DNA of 64,000 nt, taken from contig CM074865.1 of the NCBI GenBank assembly GCA_037501455.1, forward strand, positions 6,087,001 to 6,151,000, given 5' to 3'. Each line of letters begins with the position of its first letter. Within the stretch, counting starts at the first letter, position 1. The position numbers were made by a program, and so were the translations under genes. Shown here one piece after another: positions 44,128 to 56,629 of the stretch. The notes under the pieces were generated by a model. The model saw nothing but the letters and a program-made list of their open reading frames with translations. It had not been told where the DNA came from and did no database searches. This DNA is from Lantana camara (taxonomy: Eukaryota; Streptophyta; Magnoliopsida; Lamiales; Verbenaceae).

Positions 44128-47100
44128 TCAAAGTGAGTCTTCAAGATTTAACTGATCTATTGTAATGGATGAAAGCAAGCTACCAAACCTTGATTTCTCC
44201 TTTGATAACTGCACAGAAACATGTTGCAATGTTGGTCGAGATTGCGGGCTTTGATGAATACATTCCAATGCAAATTTCGCAATAGCCACAACTTCTGCTG
44301 CCACATTACTGCTTGTAGGTAGTGCCAGTCGAGGGTCGAGCATGTCCTTCAACAACGATATTGTGTTGGCACTTGACGTTGGTGGAGCTGATGAGGATGT
44401 TGAGGGTAAAAATGTCAGTAAAGACGACACGAAATCACCTGGATGTTTTCCCATGATCACTTCCAGTGCTAGAATGCCGAAACTGTATGCGTCGCACTTC
44501 TCGTTCACTTGCATGGTGTAAGCAAGTTCTGCGACCAACACGTTGAAAAGAAAGTTATTAGACTAATTACATGTAAGTACCATGACAGTTTGCCTGATTA
44601 CACAAAATTCCCCTTACGTTTTGAGAAATTACACAAACTCTCTTGACATTTTGAGCAATGCATGTTAATATAGAATAGGAAAAAACAAGGGAAGATGGGG
44701 TATTCATAAATCTTAGAAATAAATGGATATGCAGAAAAAAGGGATAAAAGAGAATACGTATTCTGTAATCTGTATATTTTCAATAAATCTGTAATCTCTA
44801 GAAAATCGAAAGATACTACAAAATATGTAAAACTAAATATTAGTTATGAATTCAAATAACAAATGATTAAAGATGACATTATAAAGATTCATGGAAACTA
44901 GCATAATGTAAATTCTTAAACAGGGGAGGTATGTGTAATTTCGAAAACCTCAGGGGAAAATTGTGCAATTTATACAATAAGTACTGAAGATTTGAGTATA
45001 CCTGGAGCTGCATACCCAAATGTCCCCGCAAACGAAGTCCAATTTGACGAATCAGGTTTCAAGAACCTCGCAGTTCCAAAGTCAGAAACATGAGCTTCAT
45101 AATCAGAATCCAAAAGGACATTCTTGCTCGATATGTCACGATGAACAATAGGAGGTAAAAGGCTATGATGCATATAAGCCAATGCATTGGCAACTCCCTT
45201 CACAACATTCACCCTTTTCGACCAATCAAATTCGGCTGCTTTCTCATCATTCACCAGTGCACTCCACAAGCTCCCCCCTTCCAAGAACTCGTAAACCAGA
45301 AAAGAATACCGCGGGTGCGAACAGAATCCATAAAGCTTCACAATGTTACGGTGCCGTATTTCCGCCAATGCTTGAACTTCATTAGTAAAACCTTTGAGAT
45401 TTCTGTTGTTTTCACCTTCTAATGCGTGTATCTTCTTTGCTGCAACAAATCGACCGTCTGATAACTTGGCCTTATAGACGACTCCGGAAGCTCCTGCTCC
45501 AATCAAATACTTGGCATCAAATTCCTCTGTCGCTTCAATGATATTTTCAAACACCATTTTTCCATCAAAGCTCCAAATAGCAAACAAATCTTTTCTTTCT
45601 TTAACAGCTTCATCGGCTTCAACTTTTCGTTTTCTCGACCGCAGAAACAGGAAAACTGCAAAAGCTAAGATCAACAGAAGCAGAGCTCCTGATATAGGAG
45701 AGACAACTACAATAATGACTCTTTTGCCCTTTCCTTTTTTACCATCATTTTTGAGATTTGTTGGGCAATGTTCCAAGCCAGCAGCAAAATCAGTACCACA
45801 CAAGCCTTTGTTGTTCCTAAAGGCCCCAAATGGAGCTTTCTGAAACGCTCTGGAATTGGGAAGAGGACCCTCGAGCTGATTAAACGAAACATCGATCGAC
45901 ACTAAACTTGCACTCGTTTCAAAACTCGATGGGATTGAACCTGACAGGGAATTATGAGAAAGATTCATTGTTTCGATGGTTCTTAGCTGACCTAATTGCT
46001 GTGGGATTTCTCCAAATAGCCTATTACTGCTAAAATCGAGGCTTTCTAAAAAGTTCAGCTCTCCTATCTCTATTGGAATACTTCCATTCAACATATTTCT
46101 ACTCATGTTTAAATCTTGAAGCTTCGTGCAGCTTATTATCTCCCTTGGAATTGAGCCGATAAAACTATTTCCAGCTAGATTTAGGAGTCTCAGTTCAGCT
46201 AAATTCCCAATTTCGTTCAGTATTTCACCCTGGAATTTATTATCATTCAGTTTGAGGTCATACAAGAATGGTTGCCTCGTAATCGTTAAGCTTCTGGGAA
46301 ATTCTCCGGTGATTTGATTTGAACTTAGATCAAGCGTGCGTAACTGAGACGTATTCGGAAACTGAGCCGGAAAGGTTCCTGAAATATTGTTGTGGGATGC
46401 CAAAAAGCCCCATAAATTTCTTGACACTCCCCAGTGTGAAGGAACCTCACCATATATCTTGTTATGGCTTATGTCCATGTAGAGCAAATCAGGATATATG
46501 CCGAAATCTTCTGATAAATTTCCAGTGATTCGGTTCCCGTAAAGGAGAAGCGTATACAAACTGGTGCAGTTTTTCAAGCTCGTTGGAACATTTCCCTCAA
46601 AATTGTTAGTATGGAGAGACAGGTTTCTCAACTGTCCTCCAACACACATATTTTGGGGCATTCGACCAGTGAGATTGTTGACACTGAGAGAGAAAACTAC
46701 TAATTGTGTGAGATTATTAAATTCAAGAGGAACAGTGCCAGAAAGATTGTTTATGAACAATCTTAAATCCCTGAGGGATTTCAAGTTTCCCAGTTCCGGA
46801 GGTATTTTGCCCGACAATTGGTTTTGACTAAGGTACATATTGACAATATTTGACAGGTTCCCGATTGAAGCAGGAATGGAACCTGTCAGGTTATTCTCAA
46901 AGAGATCAATCTCCTGGAGAGATCCCATTAGTCCAATCTCCTTTGGGATTTTTCCAGTCAGTTGGTTGCGAGCAAAGTTTATATAAATCAACCGTGACAG
47001 GTTCCCAATAGAGTTCGGAATCGAACCTGTTAGCATGTTTTTTGCAAAACTTGCATAGGATAGAAAGTTTAGATTAGTTAGTATTTCGGGAATTTCCCCA

Positions 47101-47579
47101 GTTAGATGATTGTTGTTCAGGTAAAGGGACTGTAAATTTTTTAACAGGCCTAACTCAGGCGGAATATTTCCTGAAAAATTATTCCTGGACAGCTCGAGGA
47201 AAGTCAGTTTTGACAGGTTACCGATGCTGCAGGGAATATTTCCGTAGAGGGAATTTCTGTAAACATCAAATGCTCTCAAATGAGGTAATGCTGAGAAATC
47301 GAGGTTGCGGAGCGTACCTACGAGTCCGTTGTGTGAGAGATTTAGGTGGGAAATGTTTCGAACGGGACTGTCACAGGTAATGCCAATCCAATCGTTGCAG
47401 GGATTGGTGGAATCTTTCCAGGATTCCAGGATTGATCGGCTTCGGTTTTCCAGGCTATCTTTCCATTTCAGGAGAGCTGTTGCTTCAATGGAATCAGGCC
47501 TGTTTGCGATGGCTACAATGTGAAGGGATGCTGAAAAAAGGGTCAGTGTAAGTAGGGAGAAAAACCGGAGAAACGCCAT
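44128..47579 (-). CDS. LRR receptor-like kinase, MIK2-like, RD type
   Basis: Two exons, 47579-45002 and 44528-44128 (phase 1), give 992 residues. A signal peptide (about 1-25) is followed by an N-terminal cap ([20 protein letters not shown]) and about twenty LRRs, a membrane helix near 626-650, and a kinase with [25 protein letters not shown] (about 813) and [12 protein letters not shown] is intact, so it is an RD kinase. [11 protein letters not shown] and [18 protein letters not shown] fit the MDIS1-INTERACTING RECEPTOR LIKE KINASE 2 group. The intron (44529-45001) splits the glutamate of APE at the same place and phase as in the neighbouring receptor gene and holds an inverted-repeat element. 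The ligand is unknown. Confidence 0.92.
44598..44972. mobile_element. Inverted-repeat element in the intron of the MIK2-like gene
   Basis: The left arm (ACACAAAATTCCCCTTACG, then GAGAAATTACACA) matches the complement of the right arm (GCACAATTTTCCCCTGAGG, then CGAAATTACACA). It makes up most of the 473-bp intron. Borders are approximate and I could not settle a target duplication. It resembles the MITE at 42493-42828 in its CCCCT-GAGGTTT ends. Confidence 0.6.
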
Positions 47580-48012
47580 TGTGTTTGTGTGTTTGTGATT
47601 TCTTGTTTAGTTAGAAAGATATATTTATTGTGAAAATCCCGTCAAGGTTTTCGTGTTTCTTCTTGCGGAAGTGTTCTTTTTCAACTCATAAATTCCTGGA
47701 AGTCTCAATTATTTGCAGTTGAACAACATACTATTTTGTTTGATGTGAGAAAGAGACGATTGAGCTGTATATTTTATTTTATTTTTCAATGGAATTTAAT
47801 GCTTAAAATTGTTTTGTCAACGTAACAATAATTCAGCTAAGTATTTGCTAGAAAACAAGAAAATGAATAGGATTCTTATGTGAAATTAGGTCTAATGGGT
47901 TGAGTTTATTACTTACTAAAAAAAATATGGAAAAAAAGTCTGAAAATAAAATACAAATATAAAACAACTAAGCCTGGTTAGCCACACTCATATAATATCT
48001 ATTTATGAACAC
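47580..48012. other. Upstream region of the MIK2-like gene
   Basis: A weak minus-strand TATA-like word (AATAAATATATC) lies about 40 bp before the ATG. Otherwise AT-rich spacer up to the second Tat element. Confidence 0.4.
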
Positions 48013-48852
48013 TGATGGGTTCCGAATATGGGGATTGGGATCCGATCACTTTAGAATTTGTTTGAGTGGAGAAATCGTCGGAATTTCGCCGGAGAAGATG
48101 AGGTTCTACCTGCTAGGACAAACACACTGAAAAGTCAGAAGGCCAAGCTGGGGGAACCGGGGGTGATACCCAGTTTGGCTCTCCGACGCTCAAGTCAGAC
48201 GATGATCTGAAAGAGGAAATGTAAGCTAAGTATGAATTGCAGTAATGGGGGTCGCTTACAGTGAAGGAGATGACTCTGTTTATTTATAGTTGAAGGTCAG
48301 GGGCCCTTTGGTCATTTGCCTCATGTGGTCCTGGCCGAATGTTGCCCTAACACGTGGCTCTGTGATAGAGAAACCTAGGAGGAATCTTCTGCAAAAGCTG
48401 CTGAGAGTTAGTGTTGGCAACAGTGGCAGGTGCGCGGGCATGTACGGTGTGTCAGAGAGCCGTTTGGAAGGTTGGTGACGAGGGCTTAAGAGCGCGCTCG
48501 TGACAACCAGAAGCCTTGGAGACCAAGATATCCGCTAGGGGATGAGGGCTAGGGCTTGTTGTAATAAGCTGAAGCGGAAGCCTCTACGAGGGAATGTAGC
48601 GCTCAAAGAAGGCTCGCTTAGATTGATTGAGGTACTAGTCATGCAGTACCAACGACGCTTGTGGAAGAGCGGTAAGAGCAATGTTGTTGACGTACGTGTA
48701 TCCATAACAGAGCTGACGTGTGTCCTTGCGGGATGTCAGCGCTCGAAGGTTTGAGCGCTTGTATATGTCTGATGCAATCTTAGAGAGGCAAGTGTCATCA
48801 TCCTAAGGTGCCACGTGCCGAAAAGGGGGATGTGCCTGTTTTGACCCCATCA
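48013..48852 (-). repeat. 3' LTR of the second Tat element
   Basis: It is 840 bp from TGATGGG to CCCCATCA, followed by the tract TTTTGCCCCCCAATT shared with the first element. On the minus strand a TATAAATA lies at 48281-48288. Its partner is outside the window. Confidence 0.8.
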
Positions 48853-48866
48853 TTTTGCCCCCCAAT
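48853..48866 (-). other. Polypurine tract of the second Tat element
   Basis: Minus strand AATTGGGGGGCAAAA against the LTR border, almost identical to 1765-1778. Confidence 0.75.
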
Positions 48867-49135
48867 TCTGTAGTCCTTTGTAATAAGGGCTGTAGAATTT
48901 ATCATGTACGACCCTCCGATCGTGACGCTTGTAAGGGTTTTTGGCGTGTTGGGCAATTTTCCTTCTGATTGCGCCATTAATGCGGTCCTTTCGCCTGACC
49001 GCTCGTTATGTCCAAGCATTAAATGCTGTCCTTTCTTCTGACCATTTGGAGCATATAAGCATTAAATGCCGATGCTCGTGGGGCGCGTGAGGCTTGGGAG
49101 GTGCGTGACGTTTCCATAAAGTGAACGGTTTCCCA

Positions 49136-49144
49136 GGCGGGAAA
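49136..49144 (+). promoter_or_regulatory. E2F-type site of the second antisense gene
   Basis: GGCGGGAAA within AGGCGGGAAATGATT, 49 bp before the TATA box; it corresponds to 2008-2016. Confidence 0.5.
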
Positions 49145-49192
49145 TGATTACCATTTTGAATTTCTTGCCCGAAAAGCACTAACTCCCATCCC

Positions 49193-49200
49193 TATAAATA
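49193..49200 (+). promoter_or_regulatory. TATA box of the second antisense gene
   Basis: CCCTATAAATAAGGG corresponds to the TATA box at 2064-2071. A likely leader intron follows at 49330-49368. Confidence 0.6.
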
Positions 49201-49942
49201 AGGGATTCTGAAACCACTCCATCTTTTACGCGAACTTATCTTCTGAGCATTCCTTTGCAGAAAAAACTCTTTGCATACCAGTTCCAGAGCACTCCTTCCT
49301 TCCTTCAAGTTTTTCCCAGAAATCTTAAGGTAATATTTGGTGAAACTTTCTAACTTCATTAATTTTAGGATCATAATTAGGATTGAGTAACTTCCCAAGC
49401 TTGATTTCTCCAAGAATCCTTGTTCTTTTTAGAAAAATCCCATCTTCCAGATTTTATATAACTTTCCCCAATCTCCCCATTACCATTACCGATCAACACG
49501 TTGAAGAATTTGCCCGTGAAGTCGGGGAGATGACTACCCAAAATTCATCTCCTTCGCATTCTTCCAGGGATGAAGGGTTGGAAGGGGCCATGACAGTCAT
49601 AGATGTAAGGGACCCAGAAGGGGCTGAGCCTCTTTTCGAAGAGATGAACTTGGTAATGGAGACAGAGAGACAGGGGGGGGGGGGACTCTTCCCATAACTG
49701 CGAGTGCTACTCACCCTCATCGCCATACCGTGACAGTGGCGATAGCGGCGCCGGTGCCGGATGCCGAGGAAATAGCGGGGCCTTCTGAAAGAGCCCGTGA
49801 CAAAGGAAAGGGCAAGAAACCTCAAAAGCCCAGAAAAACCAAAAAATCCAAAGGATCTAAGAAGGGTGGAGACTCAGGCTACCAAGCTACCGAGCGCACC
49901 CCAGATGAAACTCCTAGCACGGTCACTCTCGGTGAGGTGAAA

Positions 49943-52610
49943 TGTAGCACCCTAACCCCCCTGGGCACCACATCCCCCGCACTATAGCCTCGATCCACGT
50001 ATGAAATGGAAAGTTCATACATAAACCAAAACTATAGCGAACGGGTGACAATAAAAATGACGAGCTAGGCGGGACACTCTCCCCAACAACATCAAAGCGT
50101 ACATGATAATGAAAGCGGAAGCAATTAAATCATTCGTACATATAGGTACCATATTTACCGAATAAATACTTATAGATACCACTTTAACTATCAATACATT
50201 ATCATCTCTTAATAATATACATAACCATGTATCTAAAAATACTAATACCGATCAATAACATGAAATATCTCAAAAGTAATATACATGAAGGTACGGTGCT
50301 AGACTCATGGAAATGCAAAACTCGAACGACCGGACACCCGCCTAGCACGACCACGCTCAAAGGTACCTGAAAAGTGAAGTATCAGTCTACCGAAGACTGA
50401 GTGAGGGGCAATAATATATATATCACACATCACATGCAAGTTGTAGTCTCGGGTGAAGACTTTAGAATAAAATAGATATGTAATTCAAGAAGTTTAATCT
50501 TTGCCCGAGGTTACAACCAATCATTTTAACACGTTTATTTAATCATGCTTGTCAATGTCATGAACATGTGGCCCCGGCGAGCAAGGGCAATCTCCAACCG
50601 AACTCCCAATCGTGAACAATACGTGATCATGCTTGCTTGCTTGATAAATACGTGATCATGCAATTTATTTAGTGCTCACATCAACAATTTCATGCTAGAA
50701 ATCATGCAATAACCCGAGGATAACCCGACATGCCGGATTAATCCCCAGTCTCCTTCTTCCTCCGGGTGATAGCGAGTTTGCAAGGCTCGACTATCCACGA
50801 CATGGTGTGTGTAGAGGACATGACCCTCTAGACACGGAACTCCTTCCACCACTAATCTCCTAGTGGCTTCGGGGGGTGATCCCAACAATGTGAGGATAAT
50901 TCAAGAGTTATCCGTCAGCCCTTGCTTTCCCGGTTGGCTCAAGAATTACCCTCGGGCCCACGTGCAATCATGTACTCGCCAAACATGCTTGAAATCATGA
51001 ATTGCTTGCTTGAAATGTTCATGGTTTTGAAATCATTCATAATTATAATACGCTTTGGCCGAAAACTAGCACATAAGGGTTATAGGGTTCGTTTTACCAA
51101 AACAAAACCTCACCTTTCTTACAAAATACAATAAAGAAGTGTTCTAAGGAGCTTGCTCCCTGTCCACACCCTCGTGACCTGTGCAAATACGACGTATAAA
51201 CATGAGACATGAACTAAAATGACCAAAATATGACGAACGGCGGAAATGTGTCGAGACGACCATGAAAATGCAATGTGGTATGATAACATGTCGTTTCACA
51301 TCATATTAGCACATATTATAGCAATTCGGGGTCAAAGAAGTCGTTGGATCGAGGGGTCATTTTCGTAATTTTATGCAGAAACTTTTGTTCTGCAGTCCAG
51401 GTGGGAACGGCCGTTCCGGGTTCCTTTGCAAAATGGGAACGGTCGTTCCCGTTGCCCAAAAAAAGCGGCAACGTTTTCCCCCATTAAAATGCACCTAGCT
51501 GGGAACGGCCCTTCCGGCTTCAAGGCCAAAATGGGAACGGCCGTTCCCGGGGTCGGCCGCCTATTTTCACTTGAAAGATGGGAACGGCCGTTCCCGGAAT
51601 GCCTTGAGGCTGGGAACGGCCGTTCCCTGTTTCTGCAATTTACAGAAACAGAGCAAAAACAGGGGAAGGCTACGGGAATGGCACAAAGCAACCACCAAAA
51701 TCCATTTTTGATCCCCAAATGCAATAATTTCTGGGAGTATGATGCATACAACTTCAATAAATGATAATATAACACTTAGACACATAAAACCATGAAATAT
51801 CATCATAAATTCATGCTCCATGCTCATGATCAAACTTGTTCATTTTTGCCAAATATCCAAGAATTTCATGAACAAACCATGCTATAATTTAATATAAGAT
51901 CACATAATCACACTCTACTCACAAATACTTCATTTAACATACCAAACTCAAACCCTAGCCTAGGAAAATATGATCAAGAATCATGGCTTCATGCAAACCC
52001 AACCTTAAAGTGAAAGAAATGGAGAAGATAGGTGAAGATGATGATGAACCCTCCAATTCCTTGAAATATTTCTGGAAATTCTTGATGCTAATGATGAAAA
52101 TCACCTCCTTTTCTATTCTTCTTGGAACCGAGAGTTTAGAAGCAAAGTTGTTGGGAAATCTTTGTATGAAATGAACAATGAAGAACCTTGGAGATGTATT
52201 ACGTGATTCATCTCCTTGGTTTGAGTGAAATATGCCAATTTGCCAGTTAATCCTTGAAGTCTCTAAGTTATGCAATAAGGTATATAAAGTTTTGAGAAAT
52301 GATCAATCATGCCCCTAAAAGATTATGCAATTAAGTCCCTAGAATTATAGAAAATATTTAACTAGGGACAATTTGGTAATGTTATCACTCTCGGTATTGA
52401 TTTCATGCAATGAATATTTTTTTCGTGTCATGAAATAATATTTTCAATGATATGAATTCAAAGAATTGATATAAATAATGTTTCATGAATTTTATAAAAA
52501 TATGAAATGTCACATGTGAATATATCATAAAATTAAAGAAATAAAATAAACCTACGCTCAAACTCACACGTGGCGTGCTTACCTGTTCATCCGGAAACCG
52601 GGGCGTTACA
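49943..52610 (-). repeat. Left LTR (3' LTR) of the chromovirus
   Basis: It is 2668 bp, bounded by TGTAGC and GTTACA. It contains a cluster of six near-perfect 16-bp palindromes at 51403-51627. Open frames in it (up to 134 residues) are not supported as genes. Confidence 0.95.
51403..51627. repeat. Cluster of six GGGAACGGCCGTTCCC palindromes in the LTR
   Basis: Copies, some with one or two mismatches, start near 51403, 51435, 51501, 51534, 51580 and 51612. Between them the sequence is mostly unrelated, with short shared flanks (AAAATGGGAACGG). The same cluster is in the right LTR at 59296-59520, where some copies have acquired separate mutations. Confidence 0.9.
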
Positions 52611-52624
52611 ACTCTCCCCCCCTT
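52611..52624 (-). other. Polypurine tract of the chromovirus
   Basis: On the minus strand AAGGGGGGGAGAGT touches the 3' LTR. Confidence 0.85.
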
Positions 52625-52648
52625 AGAAGAATCTGGTCCCCAGATTCT

Positions 52649-53227
52649 CTAGTCTTGCTCGAACAACTCCGGGTGGAACCGTTTCATTTTATCCTCTGTT
52701 TCCCAAGTGGCTTCCTCGGTTTTATCGCTTCTCCATAACACTTTAACCATGGGAATCCTCCGGTTTCTTAGTTCCTGAAATTTTCGATCCATAATCTTAA
52801 CCGGCCTCTGAACAAACGTCAAATTCGGTTCCAGCTCAACTTCTTCCACGGGGAGAATCGTAGTCTCATCGGGGTAATATTTCCTTAATTGTGAAACATG
52901 AAATACGTTATGAATTCCCGTAAGACTCGGTGGTAGGTCCAGTCGATAGGCTACCTCGCCTATTCTTTCAAGAATCTCAAACGGACCTAAGTAGCGAGGA
53001 TTAAGTTTTCCTCCTTTCCCGATCCGGGTGAAACCTTTCCTTGGTGACACCTTCAAGAATACCCGGTCACCAACTTCGAATTCTAGATCTCTTCGGCGCT
53101 TATCAGCATAGCTCTTTTGCCTATCTTGCGCGGCTTTCATCCGTTGTTGAATCATCTGAACCTTTTCAATCATAGTTTGAACGACTTTGGAAGGCCTTTC
53201 GAATCTTCCCCCTTTCTTTACTCCTTC
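52649..53227 (-). pseudogene. C-terminal integrase and chromodomain part of the chromovirus pol
   Basis: The frame contains GDRVFLKVSPRKG, LNPRYLGPFEILERIG and VFHVSQLRKY (the GPF/Y module), then a chromodomain-like end (VKVLWRSDKTEEATWE). Chromodomains of this kind are thought to guide integration to marked chromatin. It is the same frame as the integrase at 53231-54244, separated only by a TAG at 53228-53230. Confidence 0.88.
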
Positions 53228-54232
53228 CTATTTCGACCATTTCCATTCTTCCAAGTCGAAGAACAACGGAGATCGACACTTTCTTCCATAAAGGAGTTCA
53301 TAAGGAGCCATCCTGATCGAAGCCTGAAAGCTGTTGTTATAAGCAAACTCGATCAAGGGAAGCTGTTCTGCCCAAGAGTTCTGAAAATCCATCGCGCAAG
53401 CCCGAAGAAGATCTTCCAAATACCTGATTAACCTTTCAGTTTGACCGTCTGTTTGCGGGTGGAATGCTGTACTGAACTTAAGTTTCGTACCCAAGACAGC
53501 CTGTAATTCTTGCCACAACTTAGAAGTAAACCTCGGGTCTCGGTCTGAAACTATACTCACCGGAATGCTATGAAGTCGAATAATCTCTCTGTTATAGATT
53601 TCAGCCAACTTCGGAATCTTATAGGACATCCGGACTGGTAGAAAGTGAGCAGACTTTGTAAATCTATCCACGATTACCCAAATTCCATCAAACCCGCCTT
53701 TAACCTTCGGTAATCCAGAAACAAAGTCCATCGTTACTTGTTCCCACTTCCACTCAGGAATGGGTAACGGTTGTAGAAGTCCCGCGGGCTTTTGGTGCTC
53801 AGCTTTCACTTTCTGACAAGTCAAGCAATGTTTCACGTACTCTGCCACGTCTCTCTTCATCCCGTTCCACCAATAATATTGTTTCAAATCCTTATACATT
53901 TTATTCCCTCTTGGGTGGATCGAGTAGGCTGACTTGTGAGCTTCTTCAAGTAGGACCCGTCTCAATTCTTCAGGTACTACTACTCTGTTTTTAAACCGAA
54001 GCAACCCGGTCTCATCAAACCCAAACGGACTCTCCGGGTCATCTTTAGCTTTACTTACAAGCTTCTGCACTTCCGGATCCTTATTCTGAGCCTTAAATAA
54101 CTGATGCTTTAATTCCGGCTGAACTGTGATATTAGAAACCCGAGCCTTTAACACAATCGGGACAACTTCCTCACTTTCCTTTATTTCCAAACTCGATACA
54201 CTCGCCTTTCTGCTAAGTGCATCGGCGACCAC
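53228..54232 (-). pseudogene. Integrase core of the chromovirus pol
   Basis: Visible are the zinc region (H...HCLTCQKVKAEHQ), the DDE core (D in TMDFVSGLPK, D in IVSDRDPRFT, E in TDGQTERLIR) and WAEQLPLIEFAYNNS. It lost its upstream part to the hAT-like insertion at 54233 and ends early at a TAG after EEWKWSK. The first residues after the insertion (DALSRKAS) continue the RNase H C-terminus. Confidence 0.9.
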
Positions 54233-54664
54233 TAGGGATGGCAACGAGCCGAGCCGAGCCGAGCCTTGGCCTTTTTTCAGGGCTCGGGCTCGGCTCGACC
54301 AAGGCTCGAACCCGGCTCGGCTCGGCTCGAGGCTCGGCCTGGAATATTATTTTTAATAAAAAAATTAGTTTTTTTAATAATTTAATATATTTTTATATAT
54401 AATAATATATATTAAATGAATATATATAATAAATATATTATTTTTTATTCATTTTGTATTAAATTTAATGAATATATATATAATATTATATATTAATAAA
54501 ATATTTATATATATAAAAATTAAAATTATTATTTTTTTAATTAAATATATGGGCTCGCGAGCCGGCTCGAGAGCCACGAGCCAAGAAATAAAGGGTTTGG
54601 GTTCGGGCTCGGCTCGGCTCGGATCGTGTAGCTCGCGAGCCGGCTCGGCTCGTTGCCATCCCTA
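54233..54664. mobile_element. hAT-like MITE inserted in the chromovirus pol
   Basis: This 432-bp element begins TAGGGATGGCAACGAGCC and ends GGCTCGTTGCCATCCCTA, a perfect terminal inverted repeat. It is flanked by the 8-bp duplication GCGACCAC at 54225-54232 and 54665-54672. Subterminal regions are runs of GGCTCG/CGAGCC; the middle is nearly pure A/T with TATATA. Non-coding. It splits pol between RNase H and integrase. Confidence 0.95.
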
Positions 54665-56616
54665 GCGACCACATTTGCTTTCCCGGGATGGTATTTAATT
54701 GTACAATCATAATCCTCTAGCTTTTCCATCCAACGCTGTTGCCTCATATTCAAATATTTCTGTGTGAATAAATACTGGAGGCTCTTATGATCGGTAAAAA
54801 TCTCAAAGGAAGTCCCGTAAAGATAATGTCTCCATTTCCCGAGAGCAAAGATCACGGCTGCAAGCTCTAGGTCGTGTGTCGGATAATTCCTTTCATATTC
54901 CTTTAGCTTTCGGGAAGCATAAGCGATCACTTTTCCTTTCTGAGTCAAAACACAACCTAAGCCTTCTTTAGAAGCATCTGTGTATACCGCATATCCTTCT
55001 GAACCCTCGGGTAAAGTTAACACCGGAGCTGAGACTAACTTTTCTTTCAAAAAGTTGAAGCTTTGATCACATTTCTCGTCCCAGACAAACTTAACATCCT
55101 TCTTTGTCAATCGGGTTAAGGGTGCAGCAATCTTGGAGAAGTCCTGAACAATTCTTCTATAGTACCCGGCCAATCCCAAGAAGCTTCTAATTTCCGAGGC
55201 ATTCTTTGGTTTCTCCCACTTGAGCACGGCCTCGATTTTCGAGGGATCGACTTCCAACCCTTTTCCTGAAATCACATGCCCCAAGAAGGAAACCCGATCG
55301 ATCCAAAATTCACACTTACTGAACTTAGCAAACAACTGTTGTTCTTTTAGAGTCTGAAGAACGAGCCTGAGATGTCTCACGTGCTCTTCGGCTGATTTTG
55401 AGAAAACCAGAATGTCATCAATAAAAATCACCACGAACTTGTCGAGGAAATGCCTGAATATCCGGTGCATCATATCCATAAAAGCTGCAGGAGCGTTAGT
55501 TAATCCAAATGGCATAACCACAAACTCGTAGTGCCCGTACCGAGTATTGAATCCTGTCTTAGGAATATCCTCTGCTCGGATTCGCAGCTGATAGTACCCC
55601 TGTCTTAAATCCAGTTTCGAATAAACTTTGGAACCCTGAAGTATATCGAATAACTCCTCGATATGAGGGAGGGGATACTTGTTCTTGATAGTCATCCTGT
55701 TCAACTCCCTGTAATCGATACACATTCTTAAAGTCCCGTCCTTTTTCTTTACAAACAAAACTGGTGCTCCCCAAGGCGAAGAACTCGGTCGAATGTACCC
55801 AACTTCCAACAATGCTTCCAGCTGGACTTTTAATTCTTTTAATTCAGCTGGAGCCATCCGGTACGGAGTCTTTGAATACGGCTCAGCATTCGGGAAAAGA
55901 TCGATCACAAATTCAATCTCTCGTTCAGGAGGCAAAGAATCCAATTTTTCTGGGAATACCTCGGGGAATTCCTTTACCACTTCGGTGTCCTCTAATTTCA
56001 CCTGATCTTTTGGCTTGTTCAGAATATAGGCAATGAACCCTGTAGCCCCTTTTCTGACTAATCTCTGAGCCTCTGAAAACGAAAGTAGGGATACGGTCTT
56101 CGAAGTACAGCCCGTAACAACCTCTGAACCCAACTGAACCTTTTTAGCCCGACAATCCACGGTAGCACAATGCCTGTATAACCATTCCATCCCCAATATA
56201 GCTCCGTATCTCTCCATCGGCATAACAATGAAGTCTGTCAGAAACTCCCGACCCTCAATCACCACTGGAACATCCCTGCAAACCTGATCCGTCTCTCGCC
56301 TACTACCGAAAGGAGTACTAACTATATAGCGCACAGAAGTACACATAGCAGGCAATGACAAAGTAATAGCAATAGAGTGCGCAAGAAAGGAGTGTGTAGC
56401 TCCTGGATCAAATAATATATGGATGTTCGTGCCATGGATGCAAATAATACCTTCAACTACCGCGGCGGGGTCTATCTCTGCATCCTGCTCCTCTCCAGCG
56501 AGTGCACAAGCTCGAGCCCTCACAAGTGGCCTCGGTCCTGCAGGTGGTGGATCCTGACGATCCGGACAGCCGTCAACCATGTGCTCGTTACTCCCGCAGA
56601 TCAAACACAAACCCAA
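54665..56616 (-). pseudogene. Protease, reverse transcriptase and RNase H part of the chromovirus pol
   Basis: The frame starts near a zinc knuckle ([14 protein letters not shown]). A retropepsin has [14 protein letters not shown] in place of the usual DTG/DSG. Reverse transcriptase has [19 protein letters not shown] split by position, and [11 protein letters not shown]. RNase H has [11 protein letters not shown] and [10 protein letters not shown]. It ends where the hAT-like element enters (KANVVA). The upstream gag is in another frame. Otherwise undamaged. Confidence 0.92.
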
Positions 56617-56629
56617 CCGGCGCCTGCAG

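Noticed and set aside
51403..51627. CRISPR-like array of repeats with spacers
   Set aside because: The repeats are palindromes of uneven spacing in a plant LTR with no cas genes; CRISPR arrays do not occur here.
51371..51833. Open frames of 88-134 residues through the palindrome cluster, repeated near 59264-59726
   Set aside because: They arise on both strands because the palindromes lack stops in several frames; there is no start context or domain.
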